A DNA stretch of 64,000 nucleotides from Halioglobus japonicus (GTDB lineage Bacteria; Pseudomonadota; Gammaproteobacteria; Pseudomonadales; Halieaceae): assembly GCA_902705825.1 (NCBI GenBank), contig CACSIL010000012.1:368346-432345 (forward strand). The letters run 5' to 3'. Within the stretch, counting starts at the first letter, position 1; every line of letters begins with the position of its first letter. Under the pieces are notes generated by a model. The model made no database searches. It worked only from the letters and a program-made list of their open reading frames with translations, and was not told the DNA's origin. The position numbers were made by a program, and so were the translations under genes. Positions 30,320-39,244 of this stretch are shown piece after piece.

Positions 30320-31792
30320 ATGCAGCAGGTGCACAACACTTCCACCCCCCTAACCGGTATCACGCTGGTCGGCTCCTACCTCCCCAGAACGCGACTGTCA
30401 CGCAAATCGATTGCGGCGGCAAACAGCTGGGCGAATCCGGGTCTGGTCAGCAAAGGCAAGGGGCACCGCGCCGTGTGCTCACACGATGAGGATGCCATCA
30501 CCATGGCAGTTGCCGCGGCGAGGGCCGCGCTGTCAGCAGGTGATTGTGATGCTATACAGGCACTGTATTTTGCATCCACTACCCTGCCATTCGCCGATCG
30601 CCAGAATGCCGGCATCATCAGCGAGGCACTGTCCCTCCCCACGTCCCTGAAAACCCTGGATGCAACCGGATCACTGCGCTGTGCCACCTCATCGCTGATT
30701 GCTGCACTGTCATCCGGTGAAACACAGTTACTGGTAGCTGCTGATAAGCGCAGAACACAGCCGGCCAGCGCAATGGAAATGACCGTTGGCGACGCCGCTG
30801 CGGCGGTTGTCACCGGGCAGCAAGAGCTGATGGCCACCTACCTCGGCAGCTACTCAACATCTGTCGATATGACAGACCACTACCGCGCCCAACACGCCGA
30901 GTTCGACTACCAACTGGAGGAGCGCTGGATTCGTGAAGAGGGACTGCTGAAGCTCATTCCACAGGCCATCGAAACATTGCTGGCACAGCTAGCGCTTGAT
31001 CCCGGCGAGATCGCGCACCTCATCCTACCGGGTGCGGACAGCAGAACGGGCGCCGCTATCGCCGGCCGCTGCGATATCGCGCAGACGACGGTGTGCAACA
31101 ATCTGGAACTGGAGTGCGGCAACAGCGGTAGCGCCCACCCTCTATTGCTGCTCAATTCTGCGCTGGAGAATGCACAGCCGGGAGAGAAAATACTGCTGGT
31201 CGGCTTTGGGCAGGGCTGCGATGTACTGCTGTTTGAAACGACCGAACTGGTCGCACAACTGGGCAGTGAAAAGCCGGTTCAGAGCCTGCTCGACGGCGGT
31301 GTCGAAGACGACAACTATCAACGCTATCTGTCGATCAATCAGCTGGTTCAGCTCGACTGGGGCATGCGCGCCGAGCGCGATAACAAGACGTCACAGTCTG
31401 CATTCTACCGTCACCGTAAAACGGTAACAGGATTCATCGGCGGGCGCTGCAAGCACTGCGATACCCCGCAGTTTCCAAGAAGGCCGATCTGCGCTAACCC
31501 CGAATGTCGCCGTCCCGGCGAGCAACACGATGAACCGTTCAAGGACAAGCCGGCAGAAGTGAAGTCCTTTACCGAAGATTGGCTTGCGCTGTGCTACAAC
31601 CCACCGCTGAAGTATGGAAATGTGCGCTTTGAAGGCGGTGGCGTGGTGATGATGGAGTTCACCGACTTCGACGTCGGGGAAGTACAGGTAGGCACCCCGC
31701 TGCGCATGGAGTTCCGCATCAAGGATGAGGACAACAAACGCGGTTTCAGGCGCTACTTCTGGAAAGCCGGACCGATCTATAGCGGCAGGTAA
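30320..31792 (+). CDS. HMG-CoA synthase-like protein fused to DUF35 (Zn-ribbon/OB-fold)
   Basis: About residues 1-350 follow the HMG-CoA synthase/KASIII thiolase fold, with a nucleophile-type Cys near residue 121 (GSLRCATSSL) and the ECGNSGSA loop carrying the conserved Asn. The usual catalytic His position appears changed (HLILPGADSR). About residues 365-490 are a DUF35 domain with zinc-ribbon cysteines (CKHC and CANPEC) and an OB-fold. In archaea, HMG-CoA synthase, thiolase and a DUF35 protein form one complex; here two of the three are fused and a thiolase follows 82 bases later. A carbon-carbon bond forming or breaking step on a CoA ester is likely, direction unknown. The ATG has AGGGA upstream. 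Confidence 0.8.
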   Translation: MQQVHNTSTPLTGITLVGSYLPRTRLSRKSIAAANSWANPGLVSKGKGHRAVCSHDEDAITMAVAAARAALSAGDCDAIQALYFASTTLPFADRQNAGIISEALSLPTSLKTLDATGSLRCATSSLIAALSSGETQLLVAADKRRTQPASAMEMTVGDAAAAVVTGQQELMATYLGSYSTSVDMTDHYRAQHAEFDYQLEERWIREEGLLKLIPQAIETLLAQLALDPGEIAHLILPGADSRTGAAIAGRCDIAQTTVCNNLELECGNSGSAHPLLLLNSALENAQPGEKILLVGFGQGCDVLLFETTELVAQLGSEKPVQSLLDGGVEDDNYQRYLSINQLVQLDWGMRAERDNKTSQSAFYRHRKTVTGFIGGRCKHCDTPQFPRRPICANPECRRPGEQHDEPFKDKPAEVKSFTEDWLALCYNPPLKYGNVRFEGGGVVMMEFTDFDVGEVQVGTPLRMEFRIKDEDNKRGFRRYFWKAGPIYSGR

Positions 31793-31874
31793 TCTCACAA
31801 CACTGCACACCGAACTCGCGCATCGGTAAAGACCACCGTTGCGACTGACAGACAGAACTTACAGGAAAAGCATC

Positions 31875-33092
31875 ATGGCCCAAGGCATTAAAGACAAGGT
31901 GGTAATTATCGGCATGGGCTGCACCCGATTTGGTGAACACTGGGATTGCAGCGCTGAGGACCTGATTGTGGAAGCATTCACAGAGGCAGTGGCGGACGCC
32001 GGTATCGAGCGAGACCAGATAGAGGCCGCATGGTTTGGTTTGTCGGTAGACGAACAAAACCTCGGAAAGTCGGCGCTGTCGCTATCGGAGACATTGCGAC
32101 TGCCGAATATTCCCGCGACCCGAGTAGAGAATATGTGCGCCACCGGCACCGAGGCACTGCGCGGCGCTGTCTACGGTGTGGCTTCCGGTGCCTGCGATAT
32201 CGCTCTGGCTCTAGGCGTGGACAAGCTCAAGGACACCGGCTATGGCGGTCTTCCCGAGAGAACCAAGGGTACATTCGATGACCTGTGGAGCCCCAGCGCC
32301 ACTGCGCCGGGGTCCTTCGCTCAACTCGCCAGTGCCTACAGTGCCAGCCACGGTATCAGTATGGATACGCTGAAACAGGCAATGGCGCACGTCTCGTGGA
32401 AAAGCCATGAGAACGGATTCATGAACGACAAGGCCCATCTGCGCAGCCGCACCACCGTTGAGAAAATACTCAAGGCACCGACCATTGCCTACCCACTGGG
32501 CCTGTTTGACTGCTGCGGCGTGAGCGACGGCTCCGCCTGCGCCATCGTATGCACGCCTGAGAAAGCTGCCGAGCTGGGGAAAACCGGCACGCTGGTCAGT
32601 ATCAAATCGATGCAGTTGGCCCTGAGCAACGGCTCTGAACTCTCCCACGATTCCTGGGACGGCAGCTACGCCCTCACCACCCGCGTGGCAGCAGAGCGCG
32701 CATATCGCGAAGCAGGCATTGAAAACCCCGTGACAGAGCTCGATCTGGTTGAAGTCCACGACTGCTTTTCGATAACAGAGCTGGTCACCATGGAGGACCT
32801 CGGCCTGTCCGAGGTCGGCAACGCCTGTGAAGATATCCTCGCTGGAAAATTCGACGCCAGCGGCCAAATACCCTGCAACGTAGACGGCGGCCTGAAATGC
32901 TTCGGCCACCCTATCGGCGCCACCGGCCTGCGCATGGCCTATGAAATATACCTGCAACTTCACGGCCGCGCCGGCGATCGCCAACTGGACAATCCGCGCA
33001 CCGGACTCACGCACAACCTCGGCGGATTTCCCAACAAGAACGTTTGCAGTGTATCCATTCTCGGGCACTACGACAGCGGTGCCACTCGCTAA
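31875..33092 (+). CDS. Thiolase (SCP-x/acetyl-CoA acetyltransferase type)
   Basis: The 405-residue protein has the thiolase nucleophile Cys near residue 88 (ENMCATGTEALRG), the His of GHPIGATGLRM, HDCFSITEL, and a C-terminal Cys in KNVCSVSI. It is thus a catalytically complete SCP-x-type thiolase that would cleave a 3-ketoacyl-CoA. Its neighbour, the HMGS-DUF35 fusion, is the expected complex partner. The ATG at 31875 has AGGAAAA upstream. It is the second gene in the rightward operon 30320-40432. Confidence 0.88.
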   Translation: MAQGIKDKVVIIGMGCTRFGEHWDCSAEDLIVEAFTEAVADAGIERDQIEAAWFGLSVDEQNLGKSALSLSETLRLPNIPATRVENMCATGTEALRGAVYGVASGACDIALALGVDKLKDTGYGGLPERTKGTFDDLWSPSATAPGSFAQLASAYSASHGISMDTLKQAMAHVSWKSHENGFMNDKAHLRSRTTVEKILKAPTIAYPLGLFDCCGVSDGSACAIVCTPEKAAELGKTGTLVSIKSMQLALSNGSELSHDSWDGSYALTTRVAAERAYREAGIENPVTELDLVEVHDCFSITELVTMEDLGLSEVGNACEDILAGKFDASGQIPCNVDGGLKCFGHPIGATGLRMAYEIYLQLHGRAGDRQLDNPRTGLTHNLGGFPNKNVCSVSILGHYDSGATR

Positions 33093-33117
33093 CACGCTCT
33101 ACCAAGGAACCTGAACA

Positions 33118-33891
33118 ATGCAAAACCCTATGATGATGACAGACCGTGTAATCATGGTCACCGGAGGCGGCCAGGGCATCGGTCGCCAGTTGGCAGAACA
33201 ATTGCTGTCGCTGGAGGCACAGGTCGCGCTTGTCGATATCGATGCCGATGTGCTGGCCGAGGCGCGCGAGGCGCTGGGGCCGGACCGCGTACAAACCTAC
33301 TGCGGTGACGTCAGTGATGCTGAGTTCGTCAATTCAACTGTCGAGAATATTGTCACCGATCTCGGCGGTATCCACGGGCTGATCAACAATGCCGGTATCG
33401 TGAGAGCCGCGATGGCCAGCGAGATGAGTCTGGAACAGTGGCAACAGGTGATCGGCGTCAATCTGACCGGTGCTTTCATCTGTCTGCAGGCGGTTGGCAA
33501 GCAGTTGATCAGCAAGGCCAAAAACGGCGACCCCAATCCCGGGAGCATCGTCAATATCTCCTCCGATGCCGGACGACGCGGCACCATAGGACAGATCAAC
33601 TACGGCGCTGCAAAATCGGGCGTGCTGGGACTCACCATGTGCTCCGCGCGCGAGTGGGGTCGCTACAACATTAACGTCAACAGCGTGTGCTACGGCATGG
33701 TGGAGACGGCGATGACGGAGACGATTCGCCAGGAGAAGTTTCGCGACAAGTATCTCTCACAGATCCCGCTGGGGCGGTTCTCCACCACCGAGGATGTCGC
33801 ACCGGCGACGTGCTTTCTACTCTGTGATGCAGCCTCCTACATCACCGGCCAGCATCTAAGCATTGATGGCGGTTTTTATATCAGTTCCTGA
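33118..33891 (+). CDS. SDR-family oxidoreductase (FabG-like)
   Basis: The 257-residue protein has the classical SDR cofactor motif TGGGQGIGRQ, NNAG, the Ser of NISSD and the catalytic YGAAK (Tyr-x-x-x-Lys). An Asp after the second strand (LVDID) favours NAD+. It probably oxidises a 3-hydroxyacyl-CoA or a ring alcohol in this pathway. AAGGA precedes the ATG. It lies 25 bases after the thiolase gene. Confidence 0.88.
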   Translation: MQNPMMMTDRVIMVTGGGQGIGRQLAEQLLSLEAQVALVDIDADVLAEAREALGPDRVQTYCGDVSDAEFVNSTVENIVTDLGGIHGLINNAGIVRAAMASEMSLEQWQQVIGVNLTGAFICLQAVGKQLISKAKNGDPNPGSIVNISSDAGRRGTIGQINYGAAKSGVLGLTMCSAREWGRYNINVNSVCYGMVETAMTETIRQEKFRDKYLSQIPLGRFSTTEDVAPATCFLLCDAASYITGQHLSIDGGFYISS

Positions 33892-33929
33892 TTTTTTCGT
33901 TCACAACGCAACCACAGCAGGTGCCCACA

Positions 33930-34667
33930 ATGCCAGCCGAATCAGAGTACATATCGATTGAACGTATCGAGACTATTCTGGTGCTTACGCTCAACCGGCC
34001 ACAGAAAAAGAATGCGTTAACACCCTGTATGTACTGGGCGTTGGTTGACGCACTGCGCAATGCCGAAACCGATGACGACGTCCATGTCGTTATGATCACC
34101 AACAAGGGTGACTTCTTTTGCGCCGGAAACGATGTGGGTAGTTTCGCTTCGCTGGCTGACATCCCCTACCGTGAACGACCGGGATTCAATTTTATGAATA
34201 CCCTGGCCGCATTCAGTAAACCGCTGGTTGGTGCTGTGAACGGCAGCGCTGTCGGCCTGGGCGTCACGCTTTTACTGCACTGTGACCTGATCTGCGCGAG
34301 CACCACCACGCGGCTCAGCTTCCCCTTCGTGACCATCGGCCTGGTGCCTGAATTTGGCTCCACCGCGCTGTTGCCGCAACGCCTGGGCTACCAGAAGGCC
34401 GCTGAAATCTTGCTGCTGGGCAAAAAGCTGGACGCATCCGAGGCACATGCACTCGGTCTGCTAAACACCGTCACCGACGCTGAAACTGTCTATCAAGAGG
34501 CGCTGGATTACTGCCTGGCGCTGGCCAGACAACCTACCGCCGCTGTGTTGGCAACCAGGCAGTTGATGAAGCGCGATGGTGTGGAAGGGCTACAACAGAG
34601 AATCGATGCTGAAACACAAGCGATTAACCGTTTGCTGCCAACGTTGAATCTACCGGCCAAATCCTGA
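33930..34667 (+). CDS. Crotonase, enoyl-CoA isomerase-like
   Basis: The 245-residue crotonase has an oxyanion-hole segment (FFCAGNDVGSF) and the NGSAVGLGVT region. The two hydratase glutamates are replaced by Thr and Phe, but GLVPEFGST carries a Glu at the position used by peroxisomal delta3,delta2-enoyl-CoA isomerases. It should therefore shift a double bond rather than add water. The ATG at 33930 is favoured over the GTG at 33921. Confidence 0.8.
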   Translation: MPAESEYISIERIETILVLTLNRPQKKNALTPCMYWALVDALRNAETDDDVHVVMITNKGDFFCAGNDVGSFASLADIPYRERPGFNFMNTLAAFSKPLVGAVNGSAVGLGVTLLLHCDLICASTTTRLSFPFVTIGLVPEFGSTALLPQRLGYQKAAEILLLGKKLDASEAHALGLLNTVTDAETVYQEALDYCLALARQPTAAVLATRQLMKRDGVEGLQQRIDAETQAINRLLPTLNLPAKS

Positions 34668-34695
34668 ACAAACAAACGCGAGATCCGAACAGCAA

Positions 34696-36003
34696 ATGGC
34701 TATGCCTGAAACCATCAAATCGAGTGACGTTCGGCGATTGATTCGGCCGGGGCACCGTGTATTCGTACAGGCCGGCATCGGTGAACCACGAGCGATCATT
34801 GAAGCACTGGCCGGTGCTTCCGGCGGCGCAGGCGACCATGGTGACGCTGCTGTCGACTATCTGACGGTATCCATTCCGGGTATCAACAGCGCGCTGGCGC
34901 CGCGCCACCTGCACCGCGGTGCACACCTGCACACAACATTCCTGCACCCTGGCCTCGGCGTGGGGGATACGCGCAGGCCTATCAGCTTTTTGCCTATGCA
35001 CTACCGCGATACCTACCGGTATTTGCAGAGCAGTGAGAGGTTCGATATCGCCGTGATTCAGGTGACGCCTCCCGACGCTGAGGGATTTTGTAGCCTGGGG
35101 ATTTCTGTGGATTTTGTACCGGCCATCCTGGATAGCTGCGACATTGTCATTGCCGAGCTAAACTCGCAGATGCCCGCCCCGCCAGACTCGTTGAAGATAC
35201 CACTGTCAACAATCCACTACCGGGTCGATGTCGATCATCCACTGCCGTGCAGTCAAGCTGCCGAACCGGGAAAGACAGAACTGGCCATCGCCCGCAATGT
35301 CGCCGGCCTCATCGATGATGACAGCTGCATCCAGATCGGTATCGGCAAATTGCCGGGTGGCATATTGAAAGAACTGTCCGGCCACCGACGACTTGGCCTT
35401 CACAGCGGTCTTGTCAGTGATGCTGCACAGCACCTGATTGAATCGGGTGTCATCACTGGCGAATCAAAAACTATCGACAGGCGCAGCCATGTGACGGGTT
35501 TGGCCTGGGGCAGCGCAGCATTTTATCGCTGGCTCGGTGATCGACCCGATATCGCCTTCCGGCCAGTCGACTACACCCATGATCTGCGGACGCTATCTGC
35601 TATCGACCAGTTTGTCTCGATCAATTCTGTCATCGAGATCGATCTGCAGGGACAGGCCAACGCGGAGGTGATGAATAGCCAGCAAGTGAGCGCGACCGGT
35701 GGTCTGGTGGACTTTGCGCGCGGTGCACGCGCCTCCCACGGCGGCAAATCAATTATTGCTCTACCGGCCACCGCGATGCGCAGCACCCGATCGAGAATCG
35801 TGTCGCAGTTGTCCACACGCATGGTCACGTTGTGCCGCGCCGACGTCGACTACGTCGTCACTGAATATGGCTGTGCCAGCCTGTTCGGGCAATCCGTTCA
35901 AGCGCGGGCAACATCGCTGGTTGCTATCGCAGCACCGGAATTCCGCGATCAGCTTTGGCAGGACTGGGAAAACACTCAATCGAAGCGAGTACAAGCTGAG
36001 TAG
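34696..36003 (+). CDS. Acetyl-CoA hydrolase/CoA-transferase family protein
   Basis: The 435-residue protein resembles 4-hydroxybutyrate/acetate CoA-transferases. N-terminal FVQAGIGEPRAIIEAL and C-terminal blocks HSGLVSDA, SINSVIEIDLQGQANAE (likely catalytic Glu near residue 314) and VTEYGCASLFG are seen. It would move CoA between an acyl-CoA and a free acid, activating a pathway acid or releasing a product. It is part of the rightward operon, 28 bases after the isomerase gene. Confidence 0.85.
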   Translation: MAMPETIKSSDVRRLIRPGHRVFVQAGIGEPRAIIEALAGASGGAGDHGDAAVDYLTVSIPGINSALAPRHLHRGAHLHTTFLHPGLGVGDTRRPISFLPMHYRDTYRYLQSSERFDIAVIQVTPPDAEGFCSLGISVDFVPAILDSCDIVIAELNSQMPAPPDSLKIPLSTIHYRVDVDHPLPCSQAAEPGKTELAIARNVAGLIDDDSCIQIGIGKLPGGILKELSGHRRLGLHSGLVSDAAQHLIESGVITGESKTIDRRSHVTGLAWGSAAFYRWLGDRPDIAFRPVDYTHDLRTLSAIDQFVSINSVIEIDLQGQANAEVMNSQQVSATGGLVDFARGARASHGGKSIIALPATAMRSTRSRIVSQLSTRMVTLCRADVDYVVTEYGCASLFGQSVQARATSLVAIAAPEFRDQLWQDWENTQSKRVQAE

Positions 36004-36081
36004 ATGCTCGTATTAGTATTTCTTCCAACGCCCGAAGCGCCATGAACCGGCGACCATCACCCACAAAAAAGGCTTCCCCAA

Positions 36082-37230
36082 TTGTCATTGTTTCATTTTG
36101 ATCCTGTCGAATACACCGCTGACGCACAGTCGTTGAGAAACACCGTGCGTTCGCTGATCGATGAAAAAGTGCGGGAGATGCCCGCCGCTCAACGCGCGCA
36201 AAGTTGGACCGGCTTTGATGCCGAGTTCAGTGAATACCTCGGGGCAGCTGGGTTCATCGGCATGCATTGGCCTGCACACCACGGTGGCCGGGACTGCCCC
36301 GCCATCGAACGGTATATCGTGATCGAGGAGTTGCTAGCCGCCGGCGCGCCGGTGGGAGCGCACTGGATCGCCGACCGACAGAGCGGCACCCATCTGATCA
36401 ACTATGCGAGTCCCAGCGCGAAGAGTGAGTGCCTGCCCGGCATCGCCAGTGGCAAGCTGTTCTTCTGTATCGGTATGAGCGAACCCAACTCCGGTTCTGA
36501 CCTGGCCTCCATCAGCACACGCGCAGTCCGGGTTGAGGGCGGCTGGCGGATTCGCGGTGCAAAGTTGTGGACCACGCACGTCACCAGGGCCCATATGATG
36601 ATCGCGCTGGTTCGCACCAGTGATGGCGGCGAGTCCCGCCATCAGGGCCTGAGCCAGTTTCTCATCGATCTTTCGCTGGAAGGCGTCACCATCAACGGGA
36701 TTACCGACCAGACTGGCGAGCAACATTTCGGCGAGGTCTTCCTCGACGATGTGTTCGTTACCGACGACTGTCTTATCGGCACCGAGGGCGAAGGCTGGCA
36801 ACAGGTGAATCACGAACTGGCGCTGGAGCGCAGCGGCCCCGAACGCTATCTCAGCAGCTACCGGCTGATACCGGCATATCTGGATGCGCTGTGCGGCGTG
36901 ACAGATGACACCAGCAGCTGCGCCCTGGGTGAAATCGTTGCCGAGCTATGGACACTGCGACAGATGTCGATGTCCGTCGCCGGGCAGATTTCCAACGGCG
37001 CCGATCCCGCACTGGAAGCGGCGATGGTAAAGGATCTGGGCGCGACCTTTGAACAGGCGTTGCCACACCGCATTCAGGCCTGCCTCGATAATGACGTCGA
37101 CAATGCGGGCGATGAACAGCTGATGCCTGTTCTGGACTACCTACTCAACGCCGCTCCTTCATTTTCGCTGCGCGGTGGCACGCGGGAAATTCTGCGCGGC
37201 ATCATTGCACGAGGTCTGGGCCTGAGATGA
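36082..37230 (+). CDS. Acyl-CoA dehydrogenase, Glu-bearing subunit
   Basis: The 382-residue protein has the FAD/substrate loop GMSEPNSGSDLAS, the WTTHVTRA segment, and C-terminal RGGTREILRG with Glu at the usual catalytic-base position. Its stop overlaps the next dehydrogenase start by ATGA, so the two are translationally coupled and probably form an alpha2-beta2 heterotetramer like FadE28-FadE29 of steroid side-chain degradation. The best start is TTG at 36082; no ATG exists nearby. Confidence 0.85.
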   Translation: MSLFHFDPVEYTADAQSLRNTVRSLIDEKVREMPAAQRAQSWTGFDAEFSEYLGAAGFIGMHWPAHHGGRDCPAIERYIVIEELLAAGAPVGAHWIADRQSGTHLINYASPSAKSECLPGIASGKLFFCIGMSEPNSGSDLASISTRAVRVEGGWRIRGAKLWTTHVTRAHMMIALVRTSDGGESRHQGLSQFLIDLSLEGVTINGITDQTGEQHFGEVFLDDVFVTDDCLIGTEGEGWQQVNHELALERSGPERYLSSYRLIPAYLDALCGVTDDTSSCALGEIVAELWTLRQMSMSVAGQISNGADPALEAAMVKDLGATFEQALPHRIQACLDNDVDNAGDEQLMPVLDYLLNAAPSFSLRGGTREILRGIIARGLGLR

Positions 37231-38396
37231 ATTCTGATAATGCACTATTGATCGACATGGTCCGCAAACTCTGCCTTGAGCTGAGCGACACGCAGACACA
37301 ATCAGACTCAACGACCGGGGGCAGCACGTCTTTCACGCAACAGTGGCAGAAGGTCGAGGATTTTGGCCTGCCGCTGTTCCTGCTCCCGGAGGACGCCGGC
37401 GGCTTTGGAGGCAACTGGGCGCAGGCCGCACAGCTGTTTCAGTTAATCGGCGAATATGCGCTGCCCCTGCCCATTGGCGAGACCATTATCGCCCGTCGCT
37501 ATCTGCACAATGCGCAATCGGTGGCGCCGCATCGAAACTACGAGTCGCTTGCAACTGACAGGCCGCTGGCCATCGCACACTGCAGCGATGCGGTATTACG
37601 TGAGGGAGCAAGCGGGTATGAACTTTCTGGCTCACTGCGCAATGTGGCGATGGGTTCGCCGTCGGATCTCTTGATAAGTGTATCAATCGACGGTGACGAC
37701 CTACTCGCACTGTTGCCACACGATACCCTGAAAAATGAGGATGCCTGCACCGTTACCCACTACAACAATACGGCGGGAGAACAGCGTGTACGCATGCAGT
37801 GCCAGCAGCTACCGGTCACTGCACTGTGGCGCCTGCCGAGCGCAGTCAATCTGCAGGTGGCAGGTGCGTTATTGCGCTGCGCACAGATGTCCGGCGCGAT
37901 GCAATCGATACTTGGCAGCACGATCAACTACGCGCTCGAGCGCAAACAGTTTGGCCGCGCCATCGGAAAATTCCAGGTGATACAGCACGATCTGGCCAGA
38001 CTCGCCGAAGAGGCGGCGGCAACACAATGTGCCGCACTCCATGCGGCACGCGCAGCGGATGCCGAGGGCGGCCCCGAGAGGGCGGAGTTTGAAATCGCCG
38101 CAGCAAAGCTGCGCGCCAATATGGCAGTACCTCTGATCACGACAATCGCCCATCAGGTACACGGCGCGATTGGCTTCACTATAGAACATCCACTACACCG
38201 ATTTACGCAGCGCCTTTTCGCCTGGCGACCGGAATTCGGTAATGACCGTCACTGGGCCAAAACACTGGGCGACACGCTACGTGGACTCAACGGAGAAGCA
38301 CTCTGGCCGTTTATCACCGGGCGCAGTGACAGGCAGGTTGCAGGCTCACTTCCTACACAAGGCGCTGACACCGCAGCGCATCACAGCGAGGCATAG
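37227..38396 (+). CDS. Acyl-CoA dehydrogenase, partner subunit lacking catalytic Glu
   Basis: The 389-residue protein has the acyl-CoA dehydrogenase fold with RKQFGRAIGKFQVIQHDLARL and HQVHGAIGFTIEHPLHRF, but neither known catalytic Glu position is filled. It overlaps the upstream dehydrogenase gene (ATGA). In actinobacterial steroid catabolism such subunits supply FAD contacts to a heteromeric enzyme, and that role is inferred here. Confidence 0.85.
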   Translation: MNSDNALLIDMVRKLCLELSDTQTQSDSTTGGSTSFTQQWQKVEDFGLPLFLLPEDAGGFGGNWAQAAQLFQLIGEYALPLPIGETIIARRYLHNAQSVAPHRNYESLATDRPLAIAHCSDAVLREGASGYELSGSLRNVAMGSPSDLLISVSIDGDDLLALLPHDTLKNEDACTVTHYNNTAGEQRVRMQCQQLPVTALWRLPSAVNLQVAGALLRCAQMSGAMQSILGSTINYALERKQFGRAIGKFQVIQHDLARLAEEAAATQCAALHAARAADAEGGPERAEFEIAAAKLRANMAVPLITTIAHQVHGAIGFTIEHPLHRFTQRLFAWRPEFGNDRHWAKTLGDTLRGLNGEALWPFITGRSDRQVAGSLPTQGADTAAHHSEA

Positions 38397-38406
38397 CGAA
38401 CACTGT

Positions 38407-39213
38407 ATGCAACTCACACCGGACCAACTCCCCACCACCCACGATGCGCAGTTCTCCGTTGAAGACGGCGTCGCGGTACTACTGCTCGATCGCGACGACG
38501 TGCGCAATGCGCTGACAGGCACCCACCTGATGGATGACATCATACGTGTCTGCCAGTGGATTAACCGCACGCCAGACGTCGGCGCCCTGGTAATTTCCGG
38601 CGTCGGCAAGGCTTTCTCCGCCGGGGGCAATATCAAGGACATGCAGCAGAAAAAGGGCATGTTTGCCGGCGATGGCCTACAGCTACAGGACAGCTATCGC
38701 CACGGCATCCAGACCATGACAACGCATGTCTATCGCCTTGAGGTGCCCGTTATTGCCGCCGTCAACGGTGCCGCAGTGGGCGCAGGAATGGATCTGAGTT
38801 GTATGTGCGATATCCGCATCGGCTCACAGTACGCGCGCTTCGGTGAGACATTTGTCAATCTGGGCATTATTCCCGGTGACGGCGGCGCCTGGTTCCTCCC
38901 CAAACTCGTCGGCCCACAGCGCGCCGCAGAACTGACCTTCTCCGGCCGGTTGATCAATGCCGAGCAGGCGCTGGACTATGGCCTGCTGCTGCAGATCTCC
39001 CCCAGTGAAGAACTGCTGGACACTGCAGTGGCGATGGCGAAGACCTTTGCCAGCAAACCCCGACATGCGCTGCGCATCAGCAAGCGTCTGCTACAGGCCG
39101 GGCAGAGGCTGCCATTGCAGGATTTCCTCGACTACTGCGCCAGCCAGCAGAGTCTATGCCATGGCAGCGACCAGCACCTTGAAGCACTTGCCGCCATGCT
39201 CGACAACCAATGA
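38407..39213 (+). CDS. Crotonase-family protein (altered active site)
   Basis: This 268-residue crotonase has a complete fold (AFSAGGNIKDM oxyanion region, NGAAVGAGMDL, LGIIPGDGGAWFLP). The hydratase glutamates are replaced: Asp in GMDL and Phe in GETFVNLG, with an additional Asp in PGDGG. It may be an isomerase, hydrolase or a lyase-type crotonase. The ATG at 38407 is chosen; a longer frame from 38242 overlaps the dehydrogenase. Confidence 0.78.
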   Translation: MQLTPDQLPTTHDAQFSVEDGVAVLLLDRDDVRNALTGTHLMDDIIRVCQWINRTPDVGALVISGVGKAFSAGGNIKDMQQKKGMFAGDGLQLQDSYRHGIQTMTTHVYRLEVPVIAAVNGAAVGAGMDLSCMCDIRIGSQYARFGETFVNLGIIPGDGGAWFLPKLVGPQRAAELTFSGRLINAEQALDYGLLLQISPSEELLDTAVAMAKTFASKPRHALRISKRLLQAGQRLPLQDFLDYCASQQSLCHGSDQHLEALAAMLDNQ

Positions 39214-39244
39214 ATCAACCACGCGTTCACAATAAGGTGACCCA

